Shown: in pieces, positions 8,127 to 18,000 of the stretch
How positions within the stretch are numbered: the stretch's first letter is position 1
Layout: every line of letters starts with the position of its first letter
Source: Gammaproteobacteria bacterium
Lineage (GTDB): Bacteria; Pseudomonadota; Gammaproteobacteria; Ga0077536
Direction: 5' to 3'
Length of the DNA: 64,000 nt
Assembly: GCA_024235015.1 (NCBI GenBank)
Contig: JACKNG010000007.1
Coordinates: forward strand, 1-64,000
The notes under the pieces: generated by a model
The model's database searches: none
What the model was told of the DNA's origin: nothing
The model's input: only the letters and a program-made list of their open reading frames with translations
Program-made: the position numbers and the translations under genes

Positions 8127-8659
8127 GCGCGCTCACGCCGTCGCAGACCGTCGGTCCCTATTTCCGCATCGGCCTCGACTGGCCCGAGGCCAACCGCCTC
8201 GTCGGCGCCGACACCCCCGGCCAGCACATCCTGCTGCGCGGCCAGGTACTCGACGGCGACGGCGTGGCCGTGCCCGACGCGATGATCGAGATCTGGCAGG
8301 CCGACGCCGCCGGCGTCCACCATGGCGGAGGCGGTGACGCCTTCCGCGGCGCCGGGCGTTGCGGGGTCGATGCCGACGGTGGCTTCGTGTTCGAGACGGT
8401 CAAGCCGGGCGCCTTCAGCGACGCCGACGGCGCCCACGCGCCGCACCTCAATCTCATCGTCTTCGCGCGCGGCCTGCTCACCCATCTCTACACCCGCGTC
8501 TACTTCGAGGACGAGGCGGCGGCCAACGCCGCCGACCCGGTCCTCGGCCTGGTGCCGGCCGATCGCCGCGCCACCCTGGTCGCGCGCCGCGAGGGCGATC
8601 ACTACCGTTTCGACCTGCGCCTGCAGGGCGCCGGGGAGACCGTGTTCTTCGATGTCTGA
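8123..8659 (+). CDS. pcaG: Protocatechuate 3,4-dioxygenase alpha subunit
   Basis: 178 residues from a GTG at 8123 overlapping pcaH by 4 bases. It starts LTPSQTVGPYF, the hallmark of the alpha chain, and has the same core fold (IEIWQADAAG, FETVKPGAF) but lacks the iron ligands, as expected: NLIVFARG replaces the His pair. It forms the alpha-beta protomer with PcaH. The next gene, pobA, begins inside its last codons. Confidence 0.95.
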   Translation: MSALTPSQTVGPYFRIGLDWPEANRLVGADTPGQHILLRGQVLDGDGVAVPDAMIEIWQADAAGVHHGGGGDAFRGAGRCGVDADGGFVFETVKPGAFSDADGAHAPHLNLIVFARGLLTHLYTRVYFEDEAAANAADPVLGLVPADRRATLVARREGDHYRFDLRLQGAGETVFFDV

Positions 8660-9824
8660 GGCGCGCGTGCAGGTCGTCATCGTCGGCGCCGGGCCGGCGG
8701 GGCTGATGCTCGGCCGCCTGCTCGCCCGGGCCGGCATCGACTGCGTCATCCTCGAACGCCAGAGCCGCGCCCACGTCGAGGCGCGCATCCGTGCCGGCGT
8801 GCTCGAGCACGGCGCGGTCGAACTGCTCACCGCTGCCGGGGTGGGTGAACGCCTGCAGCGCGAAGGCCTGGTCCACGACGGCGTCGAACTGGCGTGGGGC
8901 GGGCGTCGGCTGCGGATCGATTTCCGCGCCCTCACCGGCCGCGGCGTCACGGTCTACGGCCAGACCGAGATCACGCGTGATCTGAACGAAGCCCATGCCG
9001 CGGCCGGTAGTCGCATCTACTACGAGTGCGGCGAAGTCACGGTGCGTGATCTCGCGGGGCCCGCGGCACGGGTCACGGCGCGTCACGCCGGCAGCCCGCT
9101 CGGCTTCGCCTGTGACTACGTCGCCGGCTGCGACGGCTTCCATGGCGTCTGTCGCCAGGCCATCCCGGCCGGGCTGCGGCGCGAGTACGAGCGGGTCTAC
9201 CCGGTGGGCTGGCTGGGCGTGCTGGCCGACACCCCGCCGGTCGCGCCGGAGTTGATCTACGCCCACCACGAACGCGGCTTCGCGCTGTGCTCGATGCGTT
9301 CGACCACGCGCAGCCGTTACTACGTGCAGGTTGCGGCGAACGAGGATCCGGCCGCGTGGAACGACGCGCGCTTCTGGGACGAACTGCGCCGGCGCCTGCC
9401 GCACGACGTCGCCGACGGGCTCGTCACCGGGCCGTCGATCGAAAAGAGCGTCGCACCGCTGCGCAGCTTCGTCGCCGAGCCGATGCGTCACGGTCGCCTG
9501 TTCCTCGCCGGCGATGCCGCCCACATCGTGCCGCCGACCGGCGCCAAGGGACTGAACCTCGCCTTCGCCGACGTCAGCGTGCTCGCCGCGGCATTCGTCG
9601 AGCGGTACGCGGCGGGCAGCGAGGCCGCGCTCGACGCCTACTCGGCGACCTGCCTGGCGCGGGTGTGGAAGGCCGAGCGGTTCTCGTGGTGGTTCACCCA
9701 GCTCACCCATCGTCTCGCCACGGACGATTTCGGCGCGCGCCTGCAGGATGCCGAGTTCGATTACCTGGCCGGGTCGCCGGCGGCGCAGCAGGTGCTGGCC
9801 GAGAACTACGTGGGGCTGCCGTGA
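8652..9824 (+). CDS. pobA: 4-hydroxybenzoate 3-monooxygenase
   Basis: 390 residues, the usual length for this FAD-dependent hydroxylase. Motifs in order: Rossmann GAGPAGLMLG near residue 11, ARIRAGVLEHG, the DG motif CDGFHGVCR, and the flavin-binding GDAAHIVPPTGAKGLNLA. It converts 4-hydroxybenzoate to protocatechuate with NADPH and O2. Position between pcaG and pcaB makes it the funnel into the operon's ring-cleavage step. The ATG at 8652 overlaps pcaG by 8 bases. Confidence 0.95.
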   Translation: MSEARVQVVIVGAGPAGLMLGRLLARAGIDCVILERQSRAHVEARIRAGVLEHGAVELLTAAGVGERLQREGLVHDGVELAWGGRRLRIDFRALTGRGVTVYGQTEITRDLNEAHAAAGSRIYYECGEVTVRDLAGPAARVTARHAGSPLGFACDYVAGCDGFHGVCRQAIPAGLRREYERVYPVGWLGVLADTPPVAPELIYAHHERGFALCSMRSTTRSRYYVQVAANEDPAAWNDARFWDELRRRLPHDVADGLVTGPSIEKSVAPLRSFVAEPMRHGRLFLAGDAAHIVPPTGAKGLNLAFADVSVLAAAFVERYAAGSEAALDAYSATCLARVWKAERFSWWFTQLTHRLATDDFGARLQDAEFDYLAGSPAAQQVLAENYVGLP

Positions 9825-11233
9825 GCGACACGAAGACAACGGCCACCCTGTTCGACGCTTACCTCGGCGGGCAGGACGTCGCGGCGTGTTTCGGCGCGGT
9901 GGCTTTCACTGCGCACATGCTCGCCTTCGAGACCGCGCTGGCCGAAGCCGAGGCCGAACTCGGCTTCGTTCCCGACGGCGCGGCGCGCGCGATCCTCGCC
10001 GCGGCCGAGGTCGATCGCTTCGATCTCGACGACCTCGCGCGCGCCACCGTGGCCGCGAGCAACCCGGCCATCCCGCTGGTGCAGGCGCTGACCGCGGCGG
10101 TTGCCGCCGACGACAAGGCAGCGGCGCGCTACGTGCACTGGGGCGCGACCAGCCAGGACGTGGTCGACAGCGCGACCATGCTGGCCGCGCGCACGGCGCT
10201 GGAAATCATCGATGCCCGGCTGGCGCGGATTGGCGCGCTGCTGATCGAGCTGGCCGCGGCGCACCGCGCCACGCCGATGGTCGCGCGCACGCTGTCGCAG
10301 CAGGCCGGCCCGACCACGTTCGGGTTCAAGTGCGCGGGTTGGCTCGATGGCCTGGTCGGTGCCCGCACCGCGATACACCGCGAGTGCCTGGCGTTGCCGC
10401 TGCAGTTCGGCGGTGCCACCGGCACCCTGGCGGCCTTCGGCGAGCGCGGTCGCGCGGTCGCCGCGCTGGTCGCGGCACGCCTGGATCTCCGCGATGCTGC
10501 GCCCTGGCACACCGAGCGCGGCGCGGTGCGCGCGCTCGCCGCGGCGCTCGCCCAGGTCGCCGCCGCAGCCGGCAAGATCGCCGACGACATCGTGCGCCTG
10601 GCGCAGAGCGAGGTCGGCGAAGTGGCCGAGCGCGCCGAGGACGGCCGCGGCGGCTCCTCGGCCCTGCCGCACAAGCGCAACCCGGTCGCGGCCATCGCGG
10701 CCTGCGCCGCGGCGCGGCGTGCGCCAGGCTGCCTGGCGACGGTCTTCGCCGCCTTCGACCAGCAGCACGAACGCGCGGCCGGGGCCTGGCATGCCGAGTG
10801 GCCGGCCCTGGTCGGCCTGTTCACCGTCACCGGTGGCGCGCTCGAGCAGCTTGAGCGCGCGCTCGACGGCTTGGAAATCGACGCCGCGGCGATGCTCGAC
10901 AACCTCGAGCGCATGCAGGGCCTGGGCATGTCCGAGGCCGTGGCCATGGCGCTGGCGCCGACCATCGGCCGCGCCGCCGCCCAGGCGGTGGTGCGGCAGG
11001 CCTGCCTGGCGGCAGTGGACGCGGGCGAGAACCTGGCCACGGTACTCGGCCGCGACGCCCAGGTCGTCGAGATCCTGGGCAGCGACGGGCTCGCCGCCGC
11101 GCTGGCGCCGGAGAATCATCTCGGGGTCGCCGGTGAACTGGTCGACGCGGCCATCGCGCGGGCCCGTGCCTGGCACGCCACGCCGGGTGCCACGGACGCC
11201 GGCGCGGATGACGCCGAGGGGGAGGTGACGTGA
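9821..11233 (+). CDS. pcaB: 3-carboxy-cis,cis-muconate cycloisomerase
   Basis: 470 residues from a GTG at 9821 that overlaps pobA by 4 bases. It belongs to the fumarase/aspartase superfamily, with YVHWGATSQDVVDSA in the first third and the signature GGSSALPHKRNP carrying the catalytic Ser. Length and the ALPHKRNPV variant are typical of PcaB rather than adenylosuccinate lyase. It makes 4-carboxymuconolactone from the PcaHG product. Confidence 0.93.
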   Translation: MSDTKTTATLFDAYLGGQDVAACFGAVAFTAHMLAFETALAEAEAELGFVPDGAARAILAAAEVDRFDLDDLARATVAASNPAIPLVQALTAAVAADDKAAARYVHWGATSQDVVDSATMLAARTALEIIDARLARIGALLIELAAAHRATPMVARTLSQQAGPTTFGFKCAGWLDGLVGARTAIHRECLALPLQFGGATGTLAAFGERGRAVAALVAARLDLRDAAPWHTERGAVRALAAALAQVAAAAGKIADDIVRLAQSEVGEVAERAEDGRGGSSALPHKRNPVAAIAACAAARRAPGCLATVFAAFDQQHERAAGAWHAEWPALVGLFTVTGGALEQLERALDGLEIDAAAMLDNLERMQGLGMSEAVAMALAPTIGRAAAQAVVRQACLAAVDAGENLATVLGRDAQVVEILGSDGLAAALAPENHLGVAGELVDAAIARARAWHATPGATDAGADDAEGEVT

Positions 11234-11616
11234 ACGACGACGAACGCCGCGAGCGCGGTATGGCCACCCGCCGCGCGGTGCTGGGCGACGCCCACGTGCA
11301 GCGCGCCGAGGCCAGGCGCAACGCCTTCAACGGCGAGTTCCAGGATTTCATCACGCGCTATGCCTGGGGCGATCTCTGGCAGCGCGACGGCGTCGATCGC
11401 CGCACGCGCAGCTTCATCACCCTGTCCATGCTGCTGGCGCTCGGCCGCGACGACGAGTTCGTGCTGCACGTCCGCGCGGCGCTCAACAACGGTCTCACGC
11501 GGGACGAGATCCGCGAGGTCCTCATGCACGCCGCGGTCTACTGCGGCGTGCCGGCCGCCAACCACGCCTTCAAGCTCGCGCAGGACGTGTTCGATGGCCT
11601 CGACGCGGAGCGCTGA
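11230..11616 (+). CDS. pcaC: 4-carboxymuconolactone decarboxylase
   Basis: 128 residues from a GTG overlapping pcaB by 4 bases. It is a small all-helical AhpD-like protein with WGDLWQRDGVDRRTRSF, LNNGLTRDEIREVLMHAAVYCG and the end segment ANHAF. It yields beta-ketoadipate enol-lactone. In some bacteria PcaC is fused to the enol-lactone hydrolase PcaD. Here it is the single-domain form and no pcaD follows. Confidence 0.93.
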   Translation: MNDDERRERGMATRRAVLGDAHVQRAEARRNAFNGEFQDFITRYAWGDLWQRDGVDRRTRSFITLSMLLALGRDDEFVLHVRAALNNGLTRDEIREVLMHAAVYCGVPAANHAFKLAQDVFDGLDAER

Positions 11617-11622
11617 GCGGCG

Positions 11623-12819
11623 GTGAGTGCGCTCGCGCACCTGCCGCAGCTCGACGTCGATCCGTTCGATGCCGAGGTGCTGCGCGCGCCGGGTTCCTAC
11701 CACGAGTCCCTGCGCACACTGGGCTGCGCGGTGGCGCTGCCGCGTTACGGCGTGGTCGCGAGCGGGCGCATCGCCGGGGTCGAACAGGTCTTCCGCGACT
11801 GGCGGACGTTCACCTCGGCGCGTGGCGTGGGTCTGGCCGACTTCGCGGCCGAGCCGCCGTGGCGGCCGCCGAGTATCGTGCTCGAGGTCGACCCGCCGGC
11901 GCACGAACGCACCCGTCGCGTACTCGCCCGGGCGCTGGCGCCGGCTGCCGTCGCCCGGCTGCGTGCGACCATGGCGCGGACCGCCGTGGACTACGTCGAG
12001 CGCGCGCTCGCCGCGGGCACGGTCGACGGCGCCCGCGAGCTCGCCCAGGCCTTTCCGCTCGAGGTCTTCGGCGACGCCGTCGGACTCGACGACGGCCCGC
12101 GCGAGAACCTGCTGCGCTACGGGGCCATGGTCTTCAATGCCCTCGGCCCGGACAACGCGATGCGTCGCCGTGCGCTGGCCGCAGCCGACGAGGTGGTGCC
12201 GTGGATTGCCGCCAAGTGCACTCGCCCGGCCCTGCGCGAGGGCGGTTTCGGTGCGGCCATCCATGCCGCTGCCGCGGACGGCGACATCAGTGCCGACGAG
12301 GCCGCGCTGCTGGTGCGTTCCCTGCTCTCGGCCGGCATCGACACCACGGTGGCGACACTCGCCTTCGCCCTCGACGCCTTTGCCCGCCATCCCGCGCAGT
12401 GGTCGCGACTGCGCGCCGAGCCGGCCCTGATCCCGGCCGCCATCGACGAGGTGCTGCGCTGGGCCTCGCCGGTGCACACCTTCTGCCGCACCAGCACGCG
12501 CGACTGCGTCATCGGCGATGCGCCGGTGCCGGCCGGGACCAAGGTGCTGTGCGTGATCGCGGCGGCCAACCGCGACCCGGCGCGCTGGGAGGATGCCGAC
12601 CGCTTCGACATCGCGCGACCGCGCCGCCCGCACGCCGCCTTCGGCAGCGGCATCCACGTCTGCGTCGGCCAGCACGTCGCGCGGCAGGAGGTCACCGTGC
12701 TGCTCGAAGCCCTGGTCGCGCGCGTCGCACGCATCGAGCCGGCCGGCGCGGCGGTGCTCGAGCCGGGCAATTCGGTCAACGGCATCGCCGCCCTGCCGCT
12801 CGCGCTGTACGCCGACTGA
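11623..12819 (+). CDS. CYP199-like cytochrome P450, probable para-substituted benzoate monooxygenase
   Basis: 398 residues from a GTG 6 bases after pcaC. P450 hallmarks: I-helix SAGIDTT with Asp240-Thr241, EVLR, and haem loop FGSGIHVCVG with Cys347. It resembles CYP199A4/A2 of Rhodopseudomonas along its whole length. With a constant offset of 11, the residues that hold the substrate carboxylate there (Arg92, Ser95, Arg243, Ser244) appear as Arg81, Ser84, Arg232 and Ser233, and Phe182 as Phe171; Phe185 is replaced by Leu174. CYP199A enzymes O-demethylate 4-methoxybenzoate to 4-hydroxybenzoate, the PobA substrate, which fits this operon. No ferredoxin or ferredoxin reductase gene is in the window. 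Comparison is from memory of the family sequence. Confidence 0.85.
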   Translation: MSALAHLPQLDVDPFDAEVLRAPGSYHESLRTLGCAVALPRYGVVASGRIAGVEQVFRDWRTFTSARGVGLADFAAEPPWRPPSIVLEVDPPAHERTRRVLARALAPAAVARLRATMARTAVDYVERALAAGTVDGARELAQAFPLEVFGDAVGLDDGPRENLLRYGAMVFNALGPDNAMRRRALAAADEVVPWIAAKCTRPALREGGFGAAIHAAAADGDISADEAALLVRSLLSAGIDTTVATLAFALDAFARHPAQWSRLRAEPALIPAAIDEVLRWASPVHTFCRTSTRDCVIGDAPVPAGTKVLCVIAAANRDPARWEDADRFDIARPRRPHAAFGSGIHVCVGQHVARQEVTVLLEALVARVARIEPAGAAVLEPGNSVNGIAALPLALYAD

Positions 12820-12822
12820 AGC

Positions 12823-13923
12823 ATGCGTGTCCTGCGCGACCTGCTCGCCGCGCTGGTGATCCTGCCGCTGCTGGTGGCGGGCGCTTTCACCCTGTGGCCG
12901 GGGCGACCGCCGGTCAACCTGCCACCGCCGGGCACGGTGCTCGACATGCATACCCACGTCGCCGCGCTCGGCCGGGGCTGCGCGGGCTGTTTCGTCGCGC
13001 CCGAACTCACCGACAGCTACAAGTTCTCCTGGTACCTGCGGGCCTTCGGCACCGACGCCCACGAGATGGCCGCGCGCGGCGACGTCGCGGTGGCCGAACA
13101 CCTGCGCGAGCAGGTGCGCAACTCGCGCTTCGTGGCGCGCGCGGTGGTGCTGGCACTGGACGGTGTGATCGACGATCGCGGCGAACTCGATCGTGCGCAC
13201 ACCCAGATCTACGTCACCAACGACTACGTGCGCGATCTCGCGCGGCGTTTCCCCGAGTTCGTCTACGGCGCGAGCATCAATCCCTATCGCCGCGATGCCC
13301 TGGCGCGGCTCGACCAGGCTAAGCGCGACGGCGCGGTGCTGGTCAAGTGGATTCCCGCCATCATGCGCATCGACCCGGCCGATCCGGCCCTCGACGCTTT
13401 CTACGAGCGGCTGGTCGCGCTCGACCTGCCGCTGCTGATCCACGTCGGCGACGAGAACGCCTTCCACCATGCCGACAACGCGCTCGGCGATCCGGCCCGC
13501 CTGCTGCGCCCGCTGGAACACGGCGTCCGCGTGATCGCGGCCCACCTCGCCACCACCGGTGACAACGGCGGCGAGGAGAACTTCACCCGCCTGCTGCCGC
13601 TGTTCGCGCGTTACCCGCGGCTGCTGAGCGAGGAATCGAGCCTGACCCAGGTCAACAAGCTCGGCTACCTGACGCGCGGACTGGCTCATGGCGGCGTGGC
13701 CGAGCGCCTGCTCCATGGCAGCGACTGGCCGCTGCAGTTCTTTCCCCTGGTATGGGCATGGTGGCAGGCGCCGCGCGCACCGTGGGCGGAGCTGCGCTAC
13801 GCGGCCGGCCTGGACAGCCCGCTCGATCGCGACATCGCCATCAAGGCCGCGCTCGGCACGCCGGTGGCGGTGTTCACGCGGACCGCGAGCGTTCTCGGCG
13901 TCGATCTCGAGACGGCGGAGTGA
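12823..13923 (+). CDS. Membrane-anchored amidohydrolase-family protein
   Basis: 366 residues. An N-terminal hydrophobic segment (about residues 6-24) has no clear cleavage site, so a periplasmic, membrane-tethered protein is likely. The body is an amidohydrolase_2 TIM barrel: HxH as DMHTHV (His43, His45), a central Lys in VKWIPA, His in LIHVGDE and AAHLATT, and the Asp of HGSDWP. The gene starts 4 bases after the P450 stop, so it belongs to the pca operon. Its substrate is unknown. It is not related to the alpha/beta-hydrolase PcaD, though a lactonase role is conceivable for this superfamily. Confidence 0.75.
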   Translation: MRVLRDLLAALVILPLLVAGAFTLWPGRPPVNLPPPGTVLDMHTHVAALGRGCAGCFVAPELTDSYKFSWYLRAFGTDAHEMAARGDVAVAEHLREQVRNSRFVARAVVLALDGVIDDRGELDRAHTQIYVTNDYVRDLARRFPEFVYGASINPYRRDALARLDQAKRDGAVLVKWIPAIMRIDPADPALDAFYERLVALDLPLLIHVGDENAFHHADNALGDPARLLRPLEHGVRVIAAHLATTGDNGGEENFTRLLPLFARYPRLLSEESSLTQVNKLGYLTRGLAHGGVAERLLHGSDWPLQFFPLVWAWWQAPRAPWAELRYAAGLDSPLDRDIAIKAALGTPVAVFTRTASVLGVDLETAE

Positions 13924-14022
13924 TTTTTGCCCGCCCGCGGGCGGGACGCGCGTGTACACTGTGCCGCGCCCGCCGGCGCCGCCGGCCCGCCCGACCTGGA
14001 TTCAAAGCACCCGCAGCGACCG

Positions 14023-15030
14023 ATGCCCGCGTTCCTGGCTGTCTTCCTTCTCCTGCTGTGGTCCGGCGCGGGGCACGCGGCCGACGGCGTGCCGGTACGG
14101 GTCGCGCCCTTGTCCGCGATCGCGCTCTACCCCGAGCACACCGCGCCGGCGACGGTGGTCAGTGACAACACCATCGAACTCAGCGCCGAGATCGCCGCGC
14201 GCGTCGTCGAGTTCCAGCCGCGGGTCGGCGACGTCGTCGACCAGGGCGCGGTCGTCGCGCGCCTCGACTGCCGCGACTACCGGCTCGAACTCGAAGCGGC
14301 GCGGGCCGAAGTCGAAGTCCTCGCTGCGCGCCTGGCGCTGGCCGAGCGCCGCCTCACGCGTGCGCGGGAACTCGAGGCACGCCAATCGCTGGCGGTCGAG
14401 ATCCTCGACGAACGCGAGGCCGAACGCACCGTCCTGATCGGCCAGATCAAGGTTGCCGAAGCGCGCATCGCGCGCGACGAGGTGGCGGCCAGCCGCTGCG
14501 TCATCACGAGCCCCTTCCGTGCCCTGCTGCGCGAGCGCCTGGCGCCGCTCGGCGACTACGTCGGCGTCGGCGACCCGGTCGCGGCGCTGATCGATGTCGA
14601 AGGCGTCGAGCTCTCCGCCGAAGTCCTGGCCGGCGATGTCGCCACCCTGCGCTCGCGCGAGACCCTCGGCTTCGTCGCCGGCGGCCGGCGCTACCCGGTG
14701 CGCCTGCGCGTGGCGGTCGATGCCCTGTCGACCGGGACCCGCAACCGCGAGCTGCGCCTGGTCTTCACCGCCGAGCGGCCGCTGGTCGGCACGCCCGGTG
14801 AGTTGAGCTGGGCCGATCAGCGCGCCCACGTGCCGGGGCGGGTGCTGGTGCGGCGTGGCGAGCGCCTGGGGCTGTTCGTGGTCACGGACGGCCGTGCACG
14901 CTTCGTCGCCCTGCCTGAGGCCCAGGAAGGCCGCGCCAGTGCGGTCGAACTACCGCCGGACAGCGCCATCGTGGTCGATGGCCACTATGCCCTGAACGAC
15001 GGCGACCGGGTGCAGTTGCTGGGCGAATAG
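14023..15030 (+). CDS. RND efflux periplasmic adaptor (membrane fusion protein)
   Basis: 335 residues with a signal peptide (FLAVFLLLLWSGAGHAADG). A barrel-sandwich half (IELSAEIAARVVEFQPRVGDVVDQGAVVARLD) is followed by a coiled-coil hairpin (about residues 85-150, rich in Ala/Glu/Arg), the second sandwich half (CVITSPFRALLRERLAPLGDYVGVGDPV) and a beta-barrel. It bridges the RND pump encoded 4 bases downstream to an outer-membrane channel. No TolC-type gene is in the window. Confidence 0.88.
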   Translation: MPAFLAVFLLLLWSGAGHAADGVPVRVAPLSAIALYPEHTAPATVVSDNTIELSAEIAARVVEFQPRVGDVVDQGAVVARLDCRDYRLELEAARAEVEVLAARLALAERRLTRARELEARQSLAVEILDEREAERTVLIGQIKVAEARIARDEVAASRCVITSPFRALLRERLAPLGDYVGVGDPVAALIDVEGVELSAEVLAGDVATLRSRETLGFVAGGRRYPVRLRVAVDALSTGTRNRELRLVFTAERPLVGTPGELSWADQRAHVPGRVLVRRGERLGLFVVTDGRARFVALPEAQEGRASAVELPPDSAIVVDGHYALNDGDRVQLLGE

Positions 15031-15034
15031 GGCG

Positions 15035-18000
15035 GTGAAATTTCTCCACGCGCTGCTGCGCAACCACGTGCTGGCGAACCTGGTGTTCGTGCTCGTGCTG
15101 GTGCTCGGCGTGGCCTCCTACGGCCAGATGCCGCGGGCCAAGGACCCGCAGATCAAGCTCAACTGGGTCAACATCATCACCTACCTGCCGGGCGCCGCCG
15201 CCGAGGATGTCGAGAAGCGCGTCACCGACCCCATCGAGGAGGCCATCCAGCGCTCGGTGCGCGACATCAAGTTCGTCTCCAGCACCTCGCGCGAGGGTAC
15301 CTCGAACATCATCGTGCGCTTCGAGTACATCGACGAGGCGACCTACGACAAGCGCGTCATCGATCTGCGGCGCGAGGTGCAGAACGTCTACAACGACGAA
15401 CTGCCGGACGAGGCCGAGGACCCGGTCTTCTACGAGTTGACCTCCTCGACCTGGTTTCCCACCGCGACCGTGGTCGTGCACGGCCGCGGCCAGGACGACA
15501 ACCTGCGTCGCCAGGCGCGCTACGTGAAGCGCGATCTCGAAGCGGTCGACGGCGTCGATGCCATCAACGCACTCGGCCTGCCGCGCCCGGAGCTGGTGGT
15601 CGAGTTCGACCCGGCGCGGCTGATCGGGCTCGGCATCACGCCGGGCGATCTCGCCGACACCGTGCGGGCCTATTTCCGCGACGTCTCGGCAGGCGACATC
15701 GCCACCGCCGGCGGCCGCTGGCTGGTGCGCATCAGCGGCACCTCGGCCGATCCCGAGACCCTGGCGCGGCTGCCGGTGACGACCGCGCGCGGGGTGCTCG
15801 AGCTGGGCGCGCTGGCCGCCATCCGCTTCACCACCGAGGAGCCGGACGAGCTGGTCAGCTTCAATGGCCAGCCGGCGACCATGCTCGCGGTGACCAAGGA
15901 GGAGGATGCCAACGTCATCGACCTGGTCGGCCGCCTGCAGGACTACATCGACGCGCGCAACGCGCTGGTGGCGCGCACCGGGGTGGAACTCTTCCTCGTC
16001 GACGACCAGACCGTGAGCACGCGCGAAGCGCTCGACCTGATGCAGGCCAATGCCGCCATCGGTCTCGCCTTCGTGCTGCTGGTGACCTGGGTCTTCCTCG
16101 GCACGCGCGTCGCCCTGATGACCAGCGCCGGCATCCCGTTCACCCTCGCCGCGACCTTCATCCTGCTCAACGTCACCGGCATGACGCTGAACAACACCGT
16201 GCTGCTCGGCGTGGTCATCGCGCTCGGCATGCTGGTCGACGACGCCGTGGTGGTGGTCGAGACCATCTACCAGCGCCTGCTGCGCGGCGAGGCGCCGGGG
16301 ACGGCGGCGGTCGCCGGCCTGGTCGAGGTGTTCGCGCCGGTGACGACCTCGGTGTTGACCACGGTCGCCGCGTTCCTGCCGCTGGCCCTGCTGCCCGGGG
16401 TGCTGGGTGAGTTCATGCGCGTGATCCCGATCGTCGTCAGCGCGGCGTTGGGCCTGAGCCTGCTCGAAGCCTACTGGATGCTGCCCGCGCACGTGATCGC
16501 GTTCCGCGGGCGCTACGACCGTGGCGAGACGCGCTGGCGCGAGCGCTTCAAGCACGCCATCCGCCTGCGCTACACGCGCCTGTTGATCGGGGCCATGCGG
16601 CGCCCGTGGCTGGCCTACCTGGCCGTGTTGCTGGCCTTCGCGCTGGCCGCGGCGGTGCTCGTCACCGGGCATGTGCGGGTCAACTTCTTCCAGGGCGACG
16701 CGGTGCGCCTGTTCTACGTCAGCGTGGAGATGCCACCGGGCACTTCGCTCGAGGAAACCTCGCGTACCCTGGTCGAGATCGAGCGCCGCGCACGCGCCGT
16801 CATCGAGCCGCACGAGCTGCGCGGCAGCGTCGCCTATGCGGGGCAGCTGTTCACCGAGACCGACAACGTCTTCGGCGACGTGGTCGGCCAGATCCTGGTC
16901 AGCCTCGAGCCGGCGCGGCCGGGCGACCGCCACGTGTTCGAGGTGGCCGATGCGGTCGAGGCCGCCATCGCCGATTACCCGGGACCGAAGAAGGTGTGGC
17001 TGCTGCGCATCAAGGACGGGCCGCCGACCCAGCGCCCGATCAAGCTCAAGGTGCGTGGCGACAATTACCCCGAGATCCTCGAGGTGGTGGGCCGCCTGCA
17101 GGCCTTCCTCGAGTCGAACCCGGTCTACCGCGACATCGCACTCGACTACCGCCCGGGCAATCCCGAACTGGTGCTGCGCCAGGACGGCGAGGCCATCAAG
17201 CGGGTCGGCATCGCGCCGACCACGGTCAGCCGGGCCGTCGCCCTCAACGTCGATGGCGAGCTGGTGACCGAGTTCCAGTACCGCGGCGAGGAAGTGCGCG
17301 TGCGGGTGCGGGCCGCGAGCAAGGGTGACGGTGACATCGACGACCTGCTGCGCCAGCCGGTGGCGCTGCCGAACGGCGGCAACGTGGCACTGGGCGAGCT
17401 GGTGAGCGCCACGCGCGGGGTCAGCCAGTACAACATCCGCCACCACGACTACAAGCGTGCAGTCACCCTCGAGGCCGATATCGACACCGCGCGCATCGAC
17501 ACCGTCAGCGCCAATCGCCTGGTCCTCGACGAGTGGCAGCGCCTGGCCGTCGACCATCCCAACATCGACATCGATTTCTCCGGCGAACTCGACGACATCG
17601 AGGAGTCGCTCGACGCCATCACCCTCCTGTTCGTGCTCGGCATCGGCCTGATGTACATCATCCTCGGCACCCAGTTCCGCAGCTACGGCCAGCCCCTGCT
17701 GATCCTGTTCACCGTCCCGCTGGCCTTCACCGGCGTGGTGCTCGGCCTGCTGGTGACCGGCAACCCGCTCAGCCTGTACACCCTCTACGGCATGGTGGCG
17801 CTGGCCGGGATCGCGGTGAATTCCTCGATCGTGCTGATATCGGCGGCGAACGATCGGCTGGAATCCGGCATGAGCCTCAACCACGCGACGATCTACGCGG
17901 CCCGGCGCCGCGTCGTGCCGATCCTCATCACCTCGGCCACCACCGTCGCCGGCCTGTTCTCGCTGGCCGCCGGCCTCGCCGGCAAGTCGTTCATCTGGGG

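Noticed and set aside
9806..11176. 456-codon minus-strand frame opposite pcaB
   Set aside because: Shadow of the coding strand; no motif, and pcaB has the full fumarase-type signature.
13930..13945. Perfect palindrome CCCGCCCGCGGGCGGG after the amidohydrolase gene as a terminator
   Set aside because: The T-run precedes rather than follows the hairpin on the coding strand, so it is not a classical terminator; such GC palindromes are common by chance here.
11116..13959. 947-codon minus-strand frame over pcaC, the P450 and the amidohydrolase
   Set aside because: It spans three well-supported plus-strand genes, and its product has only biased composition.
14882..17884. 1000-codon minus-strand frame opposite the RND pump
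   Set aside because: It lies entirely over the pump gene, with His/Gln/Asp-rich sequence and no domain; the plus-strand protein is unmistakable.
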